A stretch of 64,000 nucleotides of DNA, taken from positions 568,025 to 632,024 of the forward strand of contig CALSNJ010000002.1 in the NCBI GenBank assembly GCA_943787745.1, given 5' to 3'. Source of the stretch: an uncultured Alphaproteobacteria bacterium (GTDB taxonomy: Bacteria > Pseudomonadota > Alphaproteobacteria > UBA6615). The notes below the pieces were generated by a model. It ran no database searches, was not told the origin of the DNA, and saw only the letters and a list, made by a program, of their open reading frames with translations. The position numbers and the translations under genes were made by a program. Of the stretch, positions 55,201 through 63,522 are shown in pieces; the first letter of the stretch is position 1, and each line of letters opens with the position of its first letter.

Positions 55201-55737
55201 TACCAGCAGATGCTCGAAGAGGCCGTGGCCGCGGCGCGGGAATCGGGTTCGGTGACCGAAACGGAAGAAGAGTGGACCCCAGCGATATCCGTCGGCGCCT
55301 CGATTTTGATCCCGGACGTCTATGTTGCCGATCTGGGCGTGCGCTTGGGGCTTTATCGCCGTGTCTCCACACTCGTGGATGCTCAGGAGATCGAAGCCTT
55401 TGCCGCCGAACTGATCGATAGGTTCGGACCCATTCCCGACGAAGTTGAAAATCTGCTTGAAGCCATCACGCTCAAGCGGCTGTGCCGGGATGCCGGTGTC
55501 GAAAAACTGGATGCCGGCCCCAAAGGTGGGGTGGTGACATTCCGCGACAATACCTTCGTGAATCCCTCGGGCCTGGTTGCGTTCATCCAGGAACAGTTTG
55601 GCACGGTAAAAATTCGTCCGGATCACAAACTGGTTTATCGACGGGACTGGAGCGACACGCAAACCCGGATGAAAGGCGTCCGACGTCTCATGCGAACTCT
55701 GTCAAAAATCGCACAAGCCACTGATTCTGCTGACTGA
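52243..55737 (+). CDS. mfd: Transcription-repair coupling factor Mfd
   Basis: ATP-dependent translocase that removes stalled RNA polymerase and recruits UvrA. The protein is about 1164 residues: UvrB-like N-terminal domains (VLRFPAWDCLPYDRVPP), an RNA-polymerase-interacting domain (LGDIIVHAEHGIARYDGL), RecG-like translocase motifs (GDVGFGKTEVALRAA, DEEQHFGVGQKE, TATPIPRTLQ, LRGRVGRSKTRAYAYL) and the TRCF C-terminal domain. The start is uncertain: TTG 52243, just after sdhE, fits, while the ATG at 52195 would overlap sdhE. Confidence 0.96.
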   Translation: MNLTKIFDWDTAAPHTRFTGVPDGCDTLILAELLKSAQGTVLHVSSDDVGMNRVAESISFFAPDIRVLRFPAWDCLPYDRVPPRGDVMAERLATLAALANLSADGPETLVVTTVSAILQRVAPSAAIAKANFSLSPGDRVDLEAIIAFLASNGYRRTETVREPGEFAVRGDIVDVFAPGVEEPVRIDLFGDEIEKLRRFDALSQLTTNVIESLTLLPSSEILLDDDAIGRFRTRYRELFGAVRGDDPLYESVSEGIRHPGMEHWLPLFYGETETLFDYVSGPIVLGSQTAEAREDRFDQIVDYHGARANAPNSAEGEAPYNPLAPDALYLSPVQWEDSLKTRTVIEFDSFEAPEEKGVSISIGGRRSVDFTDARNRADINLFDAVRTRIANEQRDGQAIGIACYSQGSRDRMAQLLNDHEIERTLPVGSWKKVIDAEPADIPMFVLALDNGFSVPGRTFYTEQDILGDRLVRKRRPARASEHLISEMSSLTLGDIIVHAEHGIARYDGLETLEIGGAPHDCLRLIYAGDDKLFLPVENLELLSRYGSEDSEANLDKLGNASWQARRARVKNRITDMADKLMALAAERELRHAPRMEAPAGAYEEFCARFPFSETEDQGRAIDATVKSLGAGKPMDRLVCGDVGFGKTEVALRAAFVTAMSGRQVAIVVPTTLLARQHFATFKARFAGLPVRIAQLSRLTTGKEAQDTRDALTSGQVDIVIGTHALLSKHIKFRDLGLLVVDEEQHFGVGQKERLKQLSSDVHVLTLTATPIPRTLQLALTGVRELSLITTPPVDRLAVRTFVLPYDSVTIREAIMREHYRGGQTFYVCPRVSDIAMLEERLREVVPEVSFGVAHGQMPVTQLEDVMTAFYDKQFDVLLSTNIVESGLDVPTANTIILHRADMFGLSQLYQLRGRVGRSKTRAYAYLTLPNNQILPETARRRLDVMQTLDTLGAGFSLASHDLDIRGAGNLLGEEQSGHIREVGVELYQQMLEEAVAAARESGSVTETEEEWTPAISVGASILIPDVYVADLGVRLGLYRRVSTLVDAQEIEAFAAELIDRFGPIPDEVENLLEAITLKRLCRDAGVEKLDAGPKGGVVTFRDNTFVNPSGLVAFIQEQFGTVKIRPDHKLVYRRDWSDTQTRMKGVRRLMRTLSKIAQATDSAD

Positions 55738-55741
55738 ACTT

Positions 55742-56383
55742 CTATTCAGCCGCCAGCGCAACGTCGGCTAGATCAAACAAGGGATAGAAGGCCTCAGGTT
55801 CCTGAGCACCTGAAATAGAGTAAGCGCCATTCACAATGAAGGACGGCACAGCCTTGATGCCCATCCGACGCGCCCGAAGATCTGCAGACAGTACGGCAGC
55901 GCGATCTTCATCGCCGGCCAGATACTGCGCAACATCTGGCCCGTTCAGTCCTGATCGGGCTGCAATTCGGGTCAGGGTTACATTGTCTCCGATATCCTCA
56001 CCATCAACGAAAAATGCCTGAAACAGCGCCTCTACAATCGGTGTCTGGCGCTGATAACACGTCGCGAGCCGAATAAGGCGGTGTGATTGCAGCGTATTTG
56101 GCATCCGAGTGATGGATTCAAAGTTGAACGCAATGCGCTCAGAATGGCCGGCACGCGCGATGCTCGAGAAAGCATTCTCAGCCCGTTCCGGACTTCCGAA
56201 CTTGCTTACCAGATAGGCTTCCTGGGACATTCCGGCAGCAGGCATATCGGGGTTGAGTTGAAATGCATGCCAGTTGATCGTCACATTGGCGTCCTCGCGC
56301 GCCGCCAAAGCACGTTCGAGACGCCGCTTACCGATGAAGCACCAGGGGCATACCGTGTCAGAATAGATATCAATCTGTAACAT
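55742..56383 (-). CDS. DsbA-family (FrnE-type) thioredoxin-fold oxidoreductase
   Basis: Cytoplasmic protein of 213 residues without a signal peptide. The thioredoxin-like strand carries the redox motif SDTVCPWCFIGKRRLERAL (CPWC), followed by an inserted helical domain and the cis-Pro segment GIKAVPSFIVNG. This is the FrnE/2-hydroxychromene-isomerase-like branch. It converges on mfd with a 4-base gap. Substrate unknown; thiol-disulfide exchange under stress is likely. Confidence 0.92.
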   Translation of the reverse strand: MLQIDIYSDTVCPWCFIGKRRLERALAAREDANVTINWHAFQLNPDMPAAGMSQEAYLVSKFGSPERAENAFSSIARAGHSERIAFNFESITRMPNTLQSHRLIRLATCYQRQTPIVEALFQAFFVDGEDIGDNVTLTRIAARSGLNGPDVAQYLAGDEDRAAVLSADLRARRMGIKAVPSFIVNGAYSISGAQEPEAFYPLFDLADVALAAE

Positions 56384-56476
56384 CTATGCGACCCTGCGTG
56401 GCATCATGCGTCGGGTCAAGAGCCGTCACTGAAGAACAAACCAATCGGCCATTGGCGACCGAACGGAGGAATAAGC

Positions 56477-57193
56477 ATGATTCTCGAACACCGCGCCTAC
56501 ACAATGCAGCTTGGTTATCTCGAGCGCTTTTACGAACTGCAGGTCGAACGGGGTTTTGATGCGATTGCGCCTGTGCTGGAGCGTCTGGTTGGCTATTTCT
56601 CGACCGTCGACGGCCCGCTGGAGCAGGTGGTTCACCTCTACGCATTTGATTCACTCGAAGACTGGCGAGATCGCTTGCACGGACTCTATAACGTGCCCAA
56701 GCTCCTGCCATATTTCGAAAAGGTGCGCCCGATCATGCTGGCTCAGGAGAACCATGTCCTGCTGCCGGCGCCGGTGCCCGAACTTGCTCCGCATTTTTCG
56801 CTCGATCGCTACTGGCAGCGCACGGACGGACCGCTGCCCGGTTCGGAATCCATGCGAGATCTGCTCGTTGAAGAGCAGATTGTCAGTCTCTCGCCCGGGA
56901 TGCTCGGTCGGTACTGGGATGCTATGGCGAAAACCGGGGTAAAAGCGCTGTCGCCGTTGGAGACCAACCGCATGGGGTCCTTCTTCATGATGGTGGGACC
57001 GTTGCATCAGGTTTATCACTACTGGTTCTTCGACGGATTTGATGATCGCACCCGGCGTCATAACGCCGTGCGCATGAACCCGGACTGGATCGCGTTTCAA
57101 GAGGAGATGCGACCGCTCGTCGTCAAGCAGGAAAGCAAACTGATGCGTCCTGCGCCGGTCGACGAAATGGTGCCAATTTTCCGTTCTCCTTGA
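56477..57193 (+). CDS. Tandem NIPSNAP-domain protein
   Basis: Protein of 238 residues with two NIPSNAP repeats (about 1-105 and 118-238), each a ferredoxin-like barrel; the repeats share HRAYTMQLGYLERFYEL / EEQIVSLSPGMLGRYWDA and DGPLEQVVHLYAFDSLEDW / VGPLHQVYHYWFFDGFDDR blocks. GGAGGAATAAGC precedes ATG 56477. Function is unknown; small oxygenase-like or ligand-binding roles are suggested for the fold. It stands 73 bases before arsC. Confidence 0.9.
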   Translation: MILEHRAYTMQLGYLERFYELQVERGFDAIAPVLERLVGYFSTVDGPLEQVVHLYAFDSLEDWRDRLHGLYNVPKLLPYFEKVRPIMLAQENHVLLPAPVPELAPHFSLDRYWQRTDGPLPGSESMRDLLVEEQIVSLSPGMLGRYWDAMAKTGVKALSPLETNRMGSFFMMVGPLHQVYHYWFFDGFDDRTRRHNAVRMNPDWIAFQEEMRPLVVKQESKLMRPAPVDEMVPIFRSP

Positions 57194-57266
57194 GCAACAT
57201 CTAATTGTCATGACCCCGTAATATTTCGCGGCCATATAGCTACAGCGCATTCTTTCGGGGGACCTC

Positions 57267-57776
57267 ATGACCGATAAAACATTCAACGTACTTTTTCTTT
57301 GCACCGGAAATTCCGCGCGGAGCATCCTTGCGGAATGCATCCTGAACCGCTCGGGGCAGGGGCGATTCAAGGGCTATAGCGCGGGAAGCCACCCAACAGG
57401 GCAGGTTAATCCCAATGCCATTGACCTGCTCAAGAGCCTCAACCATCCAGTCGATGGTCTTCGTTCCAAGGACTGGCTGGAATTCGCCGAGTCTGATGCG
57501 CCGAGTATGGATTTTGTATTTACGGTTTGCGATCAGGCTGCAGGCGAAGTGTGTCCGATCTGGCCCGGACAGCCGATGAGTGCCCATTGGGGGTTGCCGG
57601 ATCCCGCGGCAGTAGAAGGAACGGATGCAGAAATCGCCGCCGCCTTTGCCGAGACTTATCGGATGATGAATGCGCGGCTCGAGGCCTTCATCAATCTGCC
57701 TCTGAAATCTCTCGATCGGCTGACGTTGCAGAAGCAACTCGATGATATGGGTGGCAGCACCCCCGAATCGGCATAG
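57267..57776 (+). CDS. arsC: Thioredoxin-type arsenate reductase (LMW-phosphatase fold)
   Basis: Reduces arsenate to arsenite. The 169-residue protein has the P-loop CTGNSARS (Cys12) and two further redox Cys in TVCDQAAGEVCPIWPGQP that relay the disulfide, plus WGLPDPAAVEG. A GGGGGACCTC ribosome site precedes ATG 57267. An aquaporin gene begins 9 bases after the stop, so the two are a small arsenate-detoxification operon; no ArsR, ArsB or Acr3 gene is in this window. Confidence 0.93.
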   Translation: MTDKTFNVLFLCTGNSARSILAECILNRSGQGRFKGYSAGSHPTGQVNPNAIDLLKSLNHPVDGLRSKDWLEFAESDAPSMDFVFTVCDQAAGEVCPIWPGQPMSAHWGLPDPAAVEGTDAEIAAAFAETYRMMNARLEAFINLPLKSLDRLTLQKQLDDMGGSTPESA

Positions 57777-57785
57777 ATTTTATCC

Positions 57786-58466
57786 ATGTCAGACATGCCA
57801 GAACACGATCTCCCGCGGCGTCTCGCTGCAGAATTCCTCGGAACTGCTTTCCTGCTCGCCACCGTTATCGGCTCGGGCATCATGGGAGACACCCTGTCGT
57901 CCGGAAACGTAGCGATCGCGCTTCTCGGCAATACGATTGCAACAGGCGCTATTCTCGCCGTCCTGATTTTGGTGTTCGGCCCGATCTCCGGTGCGCATTT
58001 CAACCCCGCCGTGACCCTGTCATTCGCAATCCGGCGGGAGATCACAATCGGACATGCCGTGATTTACGTGATCGTGCAAATTATCGGCGGTTTGTTCGGT
58101 GTCTTTGTGGCGCATGTCATGTTTGGCGAACCCAGTTTTTCAGCCGCGCTCACAACCCGAACAGGTATCGGCCCCTGGACGGGTGAGTTCGTCGCCACTT
58201 TTGGTTTGGTGGCAACAATTCTGGGCTGTTTGCGGTTTCGGCCCGAGGCCATTCCCTATGCTGTGGGATTGTTCATCACGGCAGGATACTGGTTTACATC
58301 GTCCACATCTTTTGCAAATCCTGCCGTCACGATCGCAAGATCATTCTCTGACACTTTTGCCGGGATACGGCCCGAAGATGCGCCGATGTTCATTCTGGTC
58401 CAGATCATTGCCGCAATCATTGCAACACTGGTCTTTGCCTGGTTCGCGTCAGACAAAAAGGCCTAA
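57786..58466 (+). CDS. Aquaporin/MIP channel, arsenite-efflux type
   Basis: Six-helix channel of 226 residues with both NPA boxes (GAHFNPAVTLS and FANPAVTIARS). It matches the aquaglyceroporin AqpS-like branch linked to arsenic operons, where arsenite made by ArsC leaves by diffusion. It follows arsC by 9 bases. Water or glycerol transport in other settings is possible. It overlaps the convergent glucosaminidase gene by 4 bases at the 3' end. Confidence 0.92.
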   Translation: MSDMPEHDLPRRLAAEFLGTAFLLATVIGSGIMGDTLSSGNVAIALLGNTIATGAILAVLILVFGPISGAHFNPAVTLSFAIRREITIGHAVIYVIVQIIGGLFGVFVAHVMFGEPSFSAALTTRTGIGPWTGEFVATFGLVATILGCLRFRPEAIPYAVGLFITAGYWFTSSTSFANPAVTIARSFSDTFAGIRPEDAPMFILVQIIAAIIATLVFAWFASDKKA

Positions 58467-59428
58467 AGCGGTCCGGTGACAATTCGTTTGGGTGCGTGAT
58501 CTTTCAAAGACGCACTATCTGTGGCGGACAGACCATTTCGTGCAATCAGGCTCCGCAGCAAGCTGATATATTCCTGTCCCTTCTCGGAATAGGCCAACAA
58601 CCCCGCCGCGAGGGGCGCGCCTCGTGGCCTTTCTCCCTGCGTTCTGGCGGCGGCACGCAAATCACGAAAAGAACGATAGGCTGCATTGGTATTCAGATTG
58701 CGCATATAGGCCCGGATTGAATCCTTCGGTGTCTCGAAATTCGCAATCCGATAGTCACCGAGCTCACTCCGCTGGTTTTTCGGGGTCAGTCCTTTTCCGT
58801 AACGCCATTGACCGAACAACGCATTGCCTTCAACGGCAAAGCGAGACGAGCCATAGGCACTTTCGACGGCCGCCTGAGCCAACGCCAGGGAGGGAGGAAC
58901 GGTATCCACCCGTCGCAAAAGGTTGTTGATTGTAGAGAGATCCGGCGCGGTCGTGGCTGTTGAAAGTCTGTATTGCGCAGACAGATCTTCAACGCGGGAC
59001 ACGTTGCTGCGTGAAAGTGACGTCCCCGATGTCAGGGCATCTCTTGTCTCCAACAGAAACTGACGATCAGACATAATCTCGTCGTTGACCATCAGGACCA
59101 TTGGAAGCAAAGCCCGGAAAAACAGGCTCTTCTTGCGATCAACGGTCAGCCCTTCGGACCAGTTCCTGGGAACACCCGACACAACAAAGCGCGGAACTTC
59201 CAGATTGCCGCTTTGCAGTGTTTTCGCGGTGTAGCCGATGTCGTCAAAATAGGCTGAGAGTTCCTGCGGTGAGGTGATCCGCAGGCGGGAACTGTCGAGG
59301 GAATCACGCGCAAAGAATATTGCACCCGCGGCCACCGCAATTCCGAGCATCGCCAGACCAACGCGCCGATACCGCATATTCTTGCCGGACTTATCCGTGT
59401 GTTCCAACTTTACGTCCCAGGTTCGCAT
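58463..59428 (-). CDS. Membrane-anchored glucosaminidase-domain protein
   Basis: Cell-wall hydrolase of about 321 residues with one N-terminal hydrophobic helix (VGLAMLGIAVAAGAIFFA), then a periplasmic glucosaminidase (Bax-like) domain: PSLALAQAAVESAYGSSRF with the catalytic Glu, NALFGQWRY, and SIRAYMRNLNTNAAYRSFR. It probably cleaves peptidoglycan glycan strands. ATG 59428 is my choice; the frame back to 59518 opens at TTG and is Arg/Asn-rich. It converges with the aquaporin gene, with a 4-base overlap. Confidence 0.88.
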   Translation of the reverse strand: MRTWDVKLEHTDKSGKNMRYRRVGLAMLGIAVAAGAIFFARDSLDSSRLRITSPQELSAYFDDIGYTAKTLQSGNLEVPRFVVSGVPRNWSEGLTVDRKKSLFFRALLPMVLMVNDEIMSDRQFLLETRDALTSGTSLSRSNVSRVEDLSAQYRLSTATTAPDLSTINNLLRRVDTVPPSLALAQAAVESAYGSSRFAVEGNALFGQWRYGKGLTPKNQRSELGDYRIANFETPKDSIRAYMRNLNTNAAYRSFRDLRAAARTQGERPRGAPLAAGLLAYSEKGQEYISLLRSLIARNGLSATDSASLKDHAPKRIVTGPL

Positions 59429-59541
59429 ATCGCCCGTCGGGGCGAATTCAACTTGGCGTTTGAGTGACCAATTGCCTACATTCCCGACATCCGTATTCCG
59501 ACGGAAACAAACCGTCAAATATCAATTGGGAGGAACCAATC

Positions 59542-59934
59542 ATGGCCGAAGGCGTACCAACACGTACACAGATTCTCGAAGCAAGTGGCGACATGCTGAA
59601 ATGGCAGGTCTATGTCGTACACACATTTCCAGCCAATGGTCTTGGCCCCGTGATGGAAAACATCGGGCCGCATCTCGCCCACCAGGCCAAGATGGAAGCC
59701 GAGGGCATATTCGTTGCTGCGGGTCCGCATTGGGAAGACGATGAGGAAACCTGGGGCGGCGAGGGCATGTTTGTCCTACGCGCCCGTGACCTGGCCCATG
59801 CCAAGGAAATTGCAGCGGCCGACCCGATGCACACAAGCGGCGCGCGCGAATACCGCGTTCGCCCCTGGCTGATCAACGAAGGCACCATCACTGTAAAGGT
59901 TAACTTTGCGTCTGGTTCACGCGAAGTATCCTAA
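59542..59934 (+). CDS. YciI-family protein
   Basis: Soluble protein of 130 residues with a YciI dimeric ferredoxin-like fold (KWQVYVVHTFPANGLGPVMENIGPHLAHQAKMEAEGIFVAAGPH; AKEIAAADPMHTSGAREYRVRPW). The His/Asp positions in GPHLAH and ADPMH match the putative active site. GGGAGGAACC precedes ATG 59542; the upstream frame to 59464 has no family similarity. Reaction unknown. A terminator follows. Confidence 0.9.
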   Translation: MAEGVPTRTQILEASGDMLKWQVYVVHTFPANGLGPVMENIGPHLAHQAKMEAEGIFVAAGPHWEDDEETWGGEGMFVLRARDLAHAKEIAAADPMHTSGAREYRVRPWLINEGTITVKVNFASGSREVS

Positions 59935-59960
59935 TTGTTTCAAAGTGATAGTATGATTGG

Positions 59961-59987
59961 CGGCCATCCGAAAGGGTGGCCGTTTTT
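59961..59987 (+). terminator. Terminator after the YciI gene
   Basis: CGGCCATCC (59961-59969) with GGGTGGCCG (59974-59982), one T-G pair, GAAA tetraloop, then T5. Confidence 0.95.
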
Positions 59988-60107
59988 CGTCCAGGCGAAA
60001 GAAATTCACACCCGCAGACGAAAAACCGAAACAATTGGCAGGCTAATTGCGTCTATGGTGTCATTAATCCCATTCTCGCACTCAAATTGAGACAAGGCAG
60101 ACCCACA

Positions 60108-60965
60108 ATGAAAAAAGTACTAATTGGACTTGGCGTTCTGGTGGTTATCATCGCCGTCGGCGTTTACGTCTTCCTCGGCAGCCTGAACGACATTGTTCGT
60201 GCCGCCGTTGAGAAGGTTGGCTCGGACATGACACAGACCAATGTGTCCTTGAACGAAGTCGATATCGAGCTGACGTCCGGAAAAGGCGCTTTGCGCGGAT
60301 TTAGTGTCACAAACCCAAAGGGTTTCAGTGATGACGACGCGTTCAAGTTCGACGAAGTGTCCGTTGTTCTCGATATCGCTTCTGTCCGCAGTGATCCGAT
60401 TATCATCAAGGAAGTCATTATTCAGGGACCAGCTGTCGTCTATGAATTTGGCGACAACGGTGGCAGCAACCTCGACCAGCTGAACAAAAATGTTCAGTCG
60501 AAGGCAGGAGCCGGCGGCAAAAGCTCGGGCGGCGACAAAAAGGCCCCGAATATTATTATCGAGAACCTCTATCTCCGTGACGGCAGCGTGGCCGTGGTTG
60601 CTCCGCTCCTGAACGAAAAGATGTCGGTTCCGCTCCCGACCGTCCACCTGAAGGACATCGGCAAAGACGGCGGTAAAGGCGCAACACCCGAAGAGATCGC
60701 AGACAAGGTCATGCAGGCTGTTCTTAACGGTGCCAAAGGTGCTGTCTCCGCGGCCAATATCGACGTCAGCAAGCTGACCGGCGTCGCTATGGACCAGATC
60801 AACAAAGCCACCGGCGGCATTCAGAAACAGATTGAGGGTGCGACCGGCGGCAAGCTTGATATCCAAAAGACAATCGAGGGCGCGACTGGCGGTTCCGGCA
60901 GTTCGGGCACCGGTGATATCGGCAAGGATGCCGGCAGCGCGATCAAAGGGTTGCTCGGAAAGTAG
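60108..60965 (+). CDS. AsmA-like membrane-anchored protein
   Basis: Protein of 285 residues with one N-terminal membrane helix (VLIGLGVLVVIIAVGVYVFLG) and a periplasmic domain with AsmA-type features (NVSLNEVDIELTSGKGALRGFSVTNPKGF; GPAVVYEFGDNGGSNLDQL). The last 70 residues hold a Gly-rich repeated pattern, GATGGK...GATGGSG. AsmA-like proteins take part in phospholipid transport to the outer membrane. The start ATG 60108 follows AAGG at about 60094. A terminator follows. Confidence 0.85.
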   Translation: MKKVLIGLGVLVVIIAVGVYVFLGSLNDIVRAAVEKVGSDMTQTNVSLNEVDIELTSGKGALRGFSVTNPKGFSDDDAFKFDEVSVVLDIASVRSDPIIIKEVIIQGPAVVYEFGDNGGSNLDQLNKNVQSKAGAGGKSSGGDKKAPNIIIENLYLRDGSVAVVAPLLNEKMSVPLPTVHLKDIGKDGGKGATPEEIADKVMQAVLNGAKGAVSAANIDVSKLTGVAMDQINKATGGIQKQIEGATGGKLDIQKTIEGATGGSGSSGTGDIGKDAGSAIKGLLGK

Positions 60966-60995
60966 CGAATCCCAACGTTTTACGCGTATCGAGAG

Positions 60996-61020
60996 GGGCG
61001 GCCTGCGGGTCGCCCTTTTT
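60996..61020 (+). terminator. Terminator after the AsmA-like gene
   Basis: GGGCGGCC (60996-61003) with GGTCGCCC (61008-61015), one G-T pair, TGCG loop, then T5. It ends just before the methyltransferase start. Confidence 0.9.
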
Positions 61021-61026
61021 CTTTGA

Positions 61027-61734
61027 ATGGACATTATGGCGCGCAAGACCGGCACCCCAGAGACCAAGGCCGTCGAAGCGGCAGATTGTTTGATTTGTCA
61101 GTCCTCTGCGCTCCGGCATTTTCTTCGGATCAATGAACGTGACTACTGGCGGTGTGATGCATGTGGCGCGACGTTTCTGGATTCCAGACATTGGCTCAAT
61201 GCCGAAGATGAACGCGCCCAGTACATGCTGCATGAAAATCGCGCGGAGGACCCCGGCTATCGGAAATTTCTCGGCCGGCTCGCAAACCCGCTTTGCGACG
61301 CGCTCAAACCCAGCCAGATGGGTCTCGACTATGGCTGCGGTCCGATTCCGGTGCTGGCTATGATGCTGGAAGAGGCGGGCCACACCATGGCGCACTACGA
61401 CCCGTTCTTTCACGATGACCCCCGGCCCCTGGAACGCTGTTACGATTTCGTGACCGCGAGTGAAACTGTCGAACATTTCTATCACCCCGCACAGGAGTTC
61501 GAACGTCTGGACGAGATCCTGAAACCGGGTGGCTGTCTGGCGATTATGACGTGTTTTCAGACCGATGATGCGCGGTTTGCCGACTGGCACTACCGGCGCG
61601 ACCTGACCCATGTCGTGTTTTATGCTGAGCGCACATTCGAAGTGATCGCGGCCATACACGGTTGGTCCTGTCGTTTTCCGACCAAGGACATCGTGCTGAT
61701 GCAGAAACCCGATTCAACAGACAAGACGATATGA
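61027..61734 (+). CDS. Class I SAM methyltransferase with N-terminal zinc-finger-like segment
   Basis: Protein of 235 residues. The N-terminus has paired Cys (DCLICQSS and WRCDACGATFLD), a likely zinc site, and then a Rossmann methyltransferase core (GLDYGCGPIPVLAMMLEEAGH; FVTASETVEHFYHP; LKPGGCLAIMT). This is a C-terminally complete methyltransferase of the type-11 group; substrate unknown. It starts at ATG 61027 or 61036 and its stop overlaps the recQ start (ATGA). Confidence 0.88.
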   Translation: MDIMARKTGTPETKAVEAADCLICQSSALRHFLRINERDYWRCDACGATFLDSRHWLNAEDERAQYMLHENRAEDPGYRKFLGRLANPLCDALKPSQMGLDYGCGPIPVLAMMLEEAGHTMAHYDPFFHDDPRPLERCYDFVTASETVEHFYHPAQEFERLDEILKPGGCLAIMTCFQTDDARFADWHYRRDLTHVVFYAERTFEVIAAIHGWSCRFPTKDIVLMQKPDSTDKTI

Positions 61735-63521
61735 CCGCTGCACCTGAACAACTTCTGGAATCGGTCTTCGGGTTCCCGGCATTTCGTCCGGGCCAGAAAG
61801 AGATTGTCGATCGCCTGCTCAAAGGTACCAACACCCTGTCTGTGATGCCGACCGGGGCAGGGAAGTCGATTTGTTATCAGCTTCCCGCGCTGATTGCCGA
61901 ACACCTGACTGTCGTCATCTCACCGCTGGTCGCCCTGATGGATGATCAGGTTGCCGGATTGCGCGCCAATGGTGTCGAAGCTGCCTGCATTCACTCCAAC
62001 CGGTCTCGTGAGGACAACGTGGCCGACTGGCGGCGGGTGCAGGACGGTTCGATCAAGCTGTTGTATCTGTCGCCCGAACGATTGATGACCGAACGTATGC
62101 TGAGCGCCTTGCAGGGTCTCGATCCGGCAATGTTTGTCGTGGATGAGGCCCATTGCATCTCGAAATGGGGGTTCAGCTTCCGGCCCGAATACGAAGCGCT
62201 TTCAAGCCTGCGCGAACGGTTCCCCAAGGCCACACTCAGCGCGTTCACCGCCACTGCCGACACCGCAACCCGGCAGGACATTGCATCCAAGCTGTTCGGT
62301 GGAAAGGGCGACATTGTCGTGCGGGGTTTCGATCGCCCCAATTTGCGGCTTGCCGTCGCCCCCAAGACCGACCGTAACAAGCAGCTGCTGGACTTTGTTG
62401 AACCCCGGCAGGGTGAATCAGGGATCGTCTATTGCCTGTCCCGCAAGCTCACTGAAGAAACGGCCAAACTGCTGCGTGGAAAAGGCTACACGGCGCTGCC
62501 CTATCACGCCGGATTGCCCCAGGAGGTTCGCCGGGAAAATCAGGAAACCTTCATGGCCGAAGACGGGGTGATCATGGTGGCAACGATCGCCTTCGGCATG
62601 GGGATCGACAAACCCGATATCCGCTACGTCTTCCACATGAACCTGCCCGGCAGCGTGGAAGCCTATTATCAGGAAATCGGACGCGCCGGACGCGACGGCA
62701 AACCCGCCGATGTTCATATGCTTTATGGCCTCGACGACATCCGCATGCGCCGACAGTTCATTGCGCAGGACGATGGCAACGAGGATCACAAACGCCGCGA
62801 GCACAAGCGGCTGGACTCCCTGCTGGCCTATGGCGAGGCGATAAGCTGCCGACGGGTCGCGCTGCTCACATATTTCGGTGAAAACACCCAAGCCTGCGGC
62901 AATTGCGATATCTGCATCGACCCGCCAACTCTGATCGACGGCACCAAGGAAGCCCAGATGCTGCTGACTGCCGTTGCGCGCACCGGGCAGGTCTTTGGGG
63001 CCGCCCATATCGTCGATGTGCTGCGGGGCAGTGCGTCGGAAAAAATCCTCGCCCGCGGCCATGACTCGCTGCCGGTCTATGGGGCCGGGAAAGAACGCCC
63101 GAAGAACTTCTGGACTGCCTTCATCCGTCAGGTCGTCGCCTCGGGTTATCTGTCCATCGATGTCGAAGGTTATGGCGGGCTGCAACTGACCGAAAAAGCC
63201 GAACCGCTTTTGAAAGGCGAGCAGGGGTATGAGTACCGGGACATCCCGAGAACCAAAGCGACAGGGTCGAAAAAGGCCCGCGCCGCTGTGGCCGCTCTCG
63301 ATGATGCCGATGCAGAGCTTCTCGCTGGTCTGAAGGCCCTGCGACGCGAGCTGGCACAGGAACGCAAGGTTCCCGCCTATGTCATCTTCTCCGACGCAAC
63401 CCTGCACGACATGTGCGTGATGAAACCAAATGATCTGGAGACGTTGGCGCTGGTCAACGGCGTCGGGCCAAAGAAGCTGAAGGATTTCGGCGGGATGTTT
63501 CTACAGGCGCTGAAAGCGTAG
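61731..63521 (+). CDS. recQ: ATP-dependent DNA helicase RecQ
   Basis: 3'-5' helicase in recombination and fork repair. The 596-residue protein has motif I MPTGAGKSICYQLPAL, DEAH box DEAHCISKWGFSFRPEY, motif VI QEIGRAGRDG, a zinc site of four Cys (ISC...CGNCDICIDPP), a winged-helix RQC region and a C-terminal HRDC domain (LLAGLKALRRELAQERKVPAY). The aromatic-rich loop reads KWGFSFRPEY instead of the usual QWGHDFRPEY. It overlaps the methyltransferase by 4 bases and is 1 base from a convergent gene. Confidence 0.97.
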   Translation: MTAAPEQLLESVFGFPAFRPGQKEIVDRLLKGTNTLSVMPTGAGKSICYQLPALIAEHLTVVISPLVALMDDQVAGLRANGVEAACIHSNRSREDNVADWRRVQDGSIKLLYLSPERLMTERMLSALQGLDPAMFVVDEAHCISKWGFSFRPEYEALSSLRERFPKATLSAFTATADTATRQDIASKLFGGKGDIVVRGFDRPNLRLAVAPKTDRNKQLLDFVEPRQGESGIVYCLSRKLTEETAKLLRGKGYTALPYHAGLPQEVRRENQETFMAEDGVIMVATIAFGMGIDKPDIRYVFHMNLPGSVEAYYQEIGRAGRDGKPADVHMLYGLDDIRMRRQFIAQDDGNEDHKRREHKRLDSLLAYGEAISCRRVALLTYFGENTQACGNCDICIDPPTLIDGTKEAQMLLTAVARTGQVFGAAHIVDVLRGSASEKILARGHDSLPVYGAGKERPKNFWTAFIRQVVASGYLSIDVEGYGGLQLTEKAEPLLKGEQGYEYRDIPRTKATGSKKARAAVAALDDADAELLAGLKALRRELAQERKVPAYVIFSDATLHDMCVMKPNDLETLALVNGVGPKKLKDFGGMFLQALKA

Positions 63522-63522
63522 C

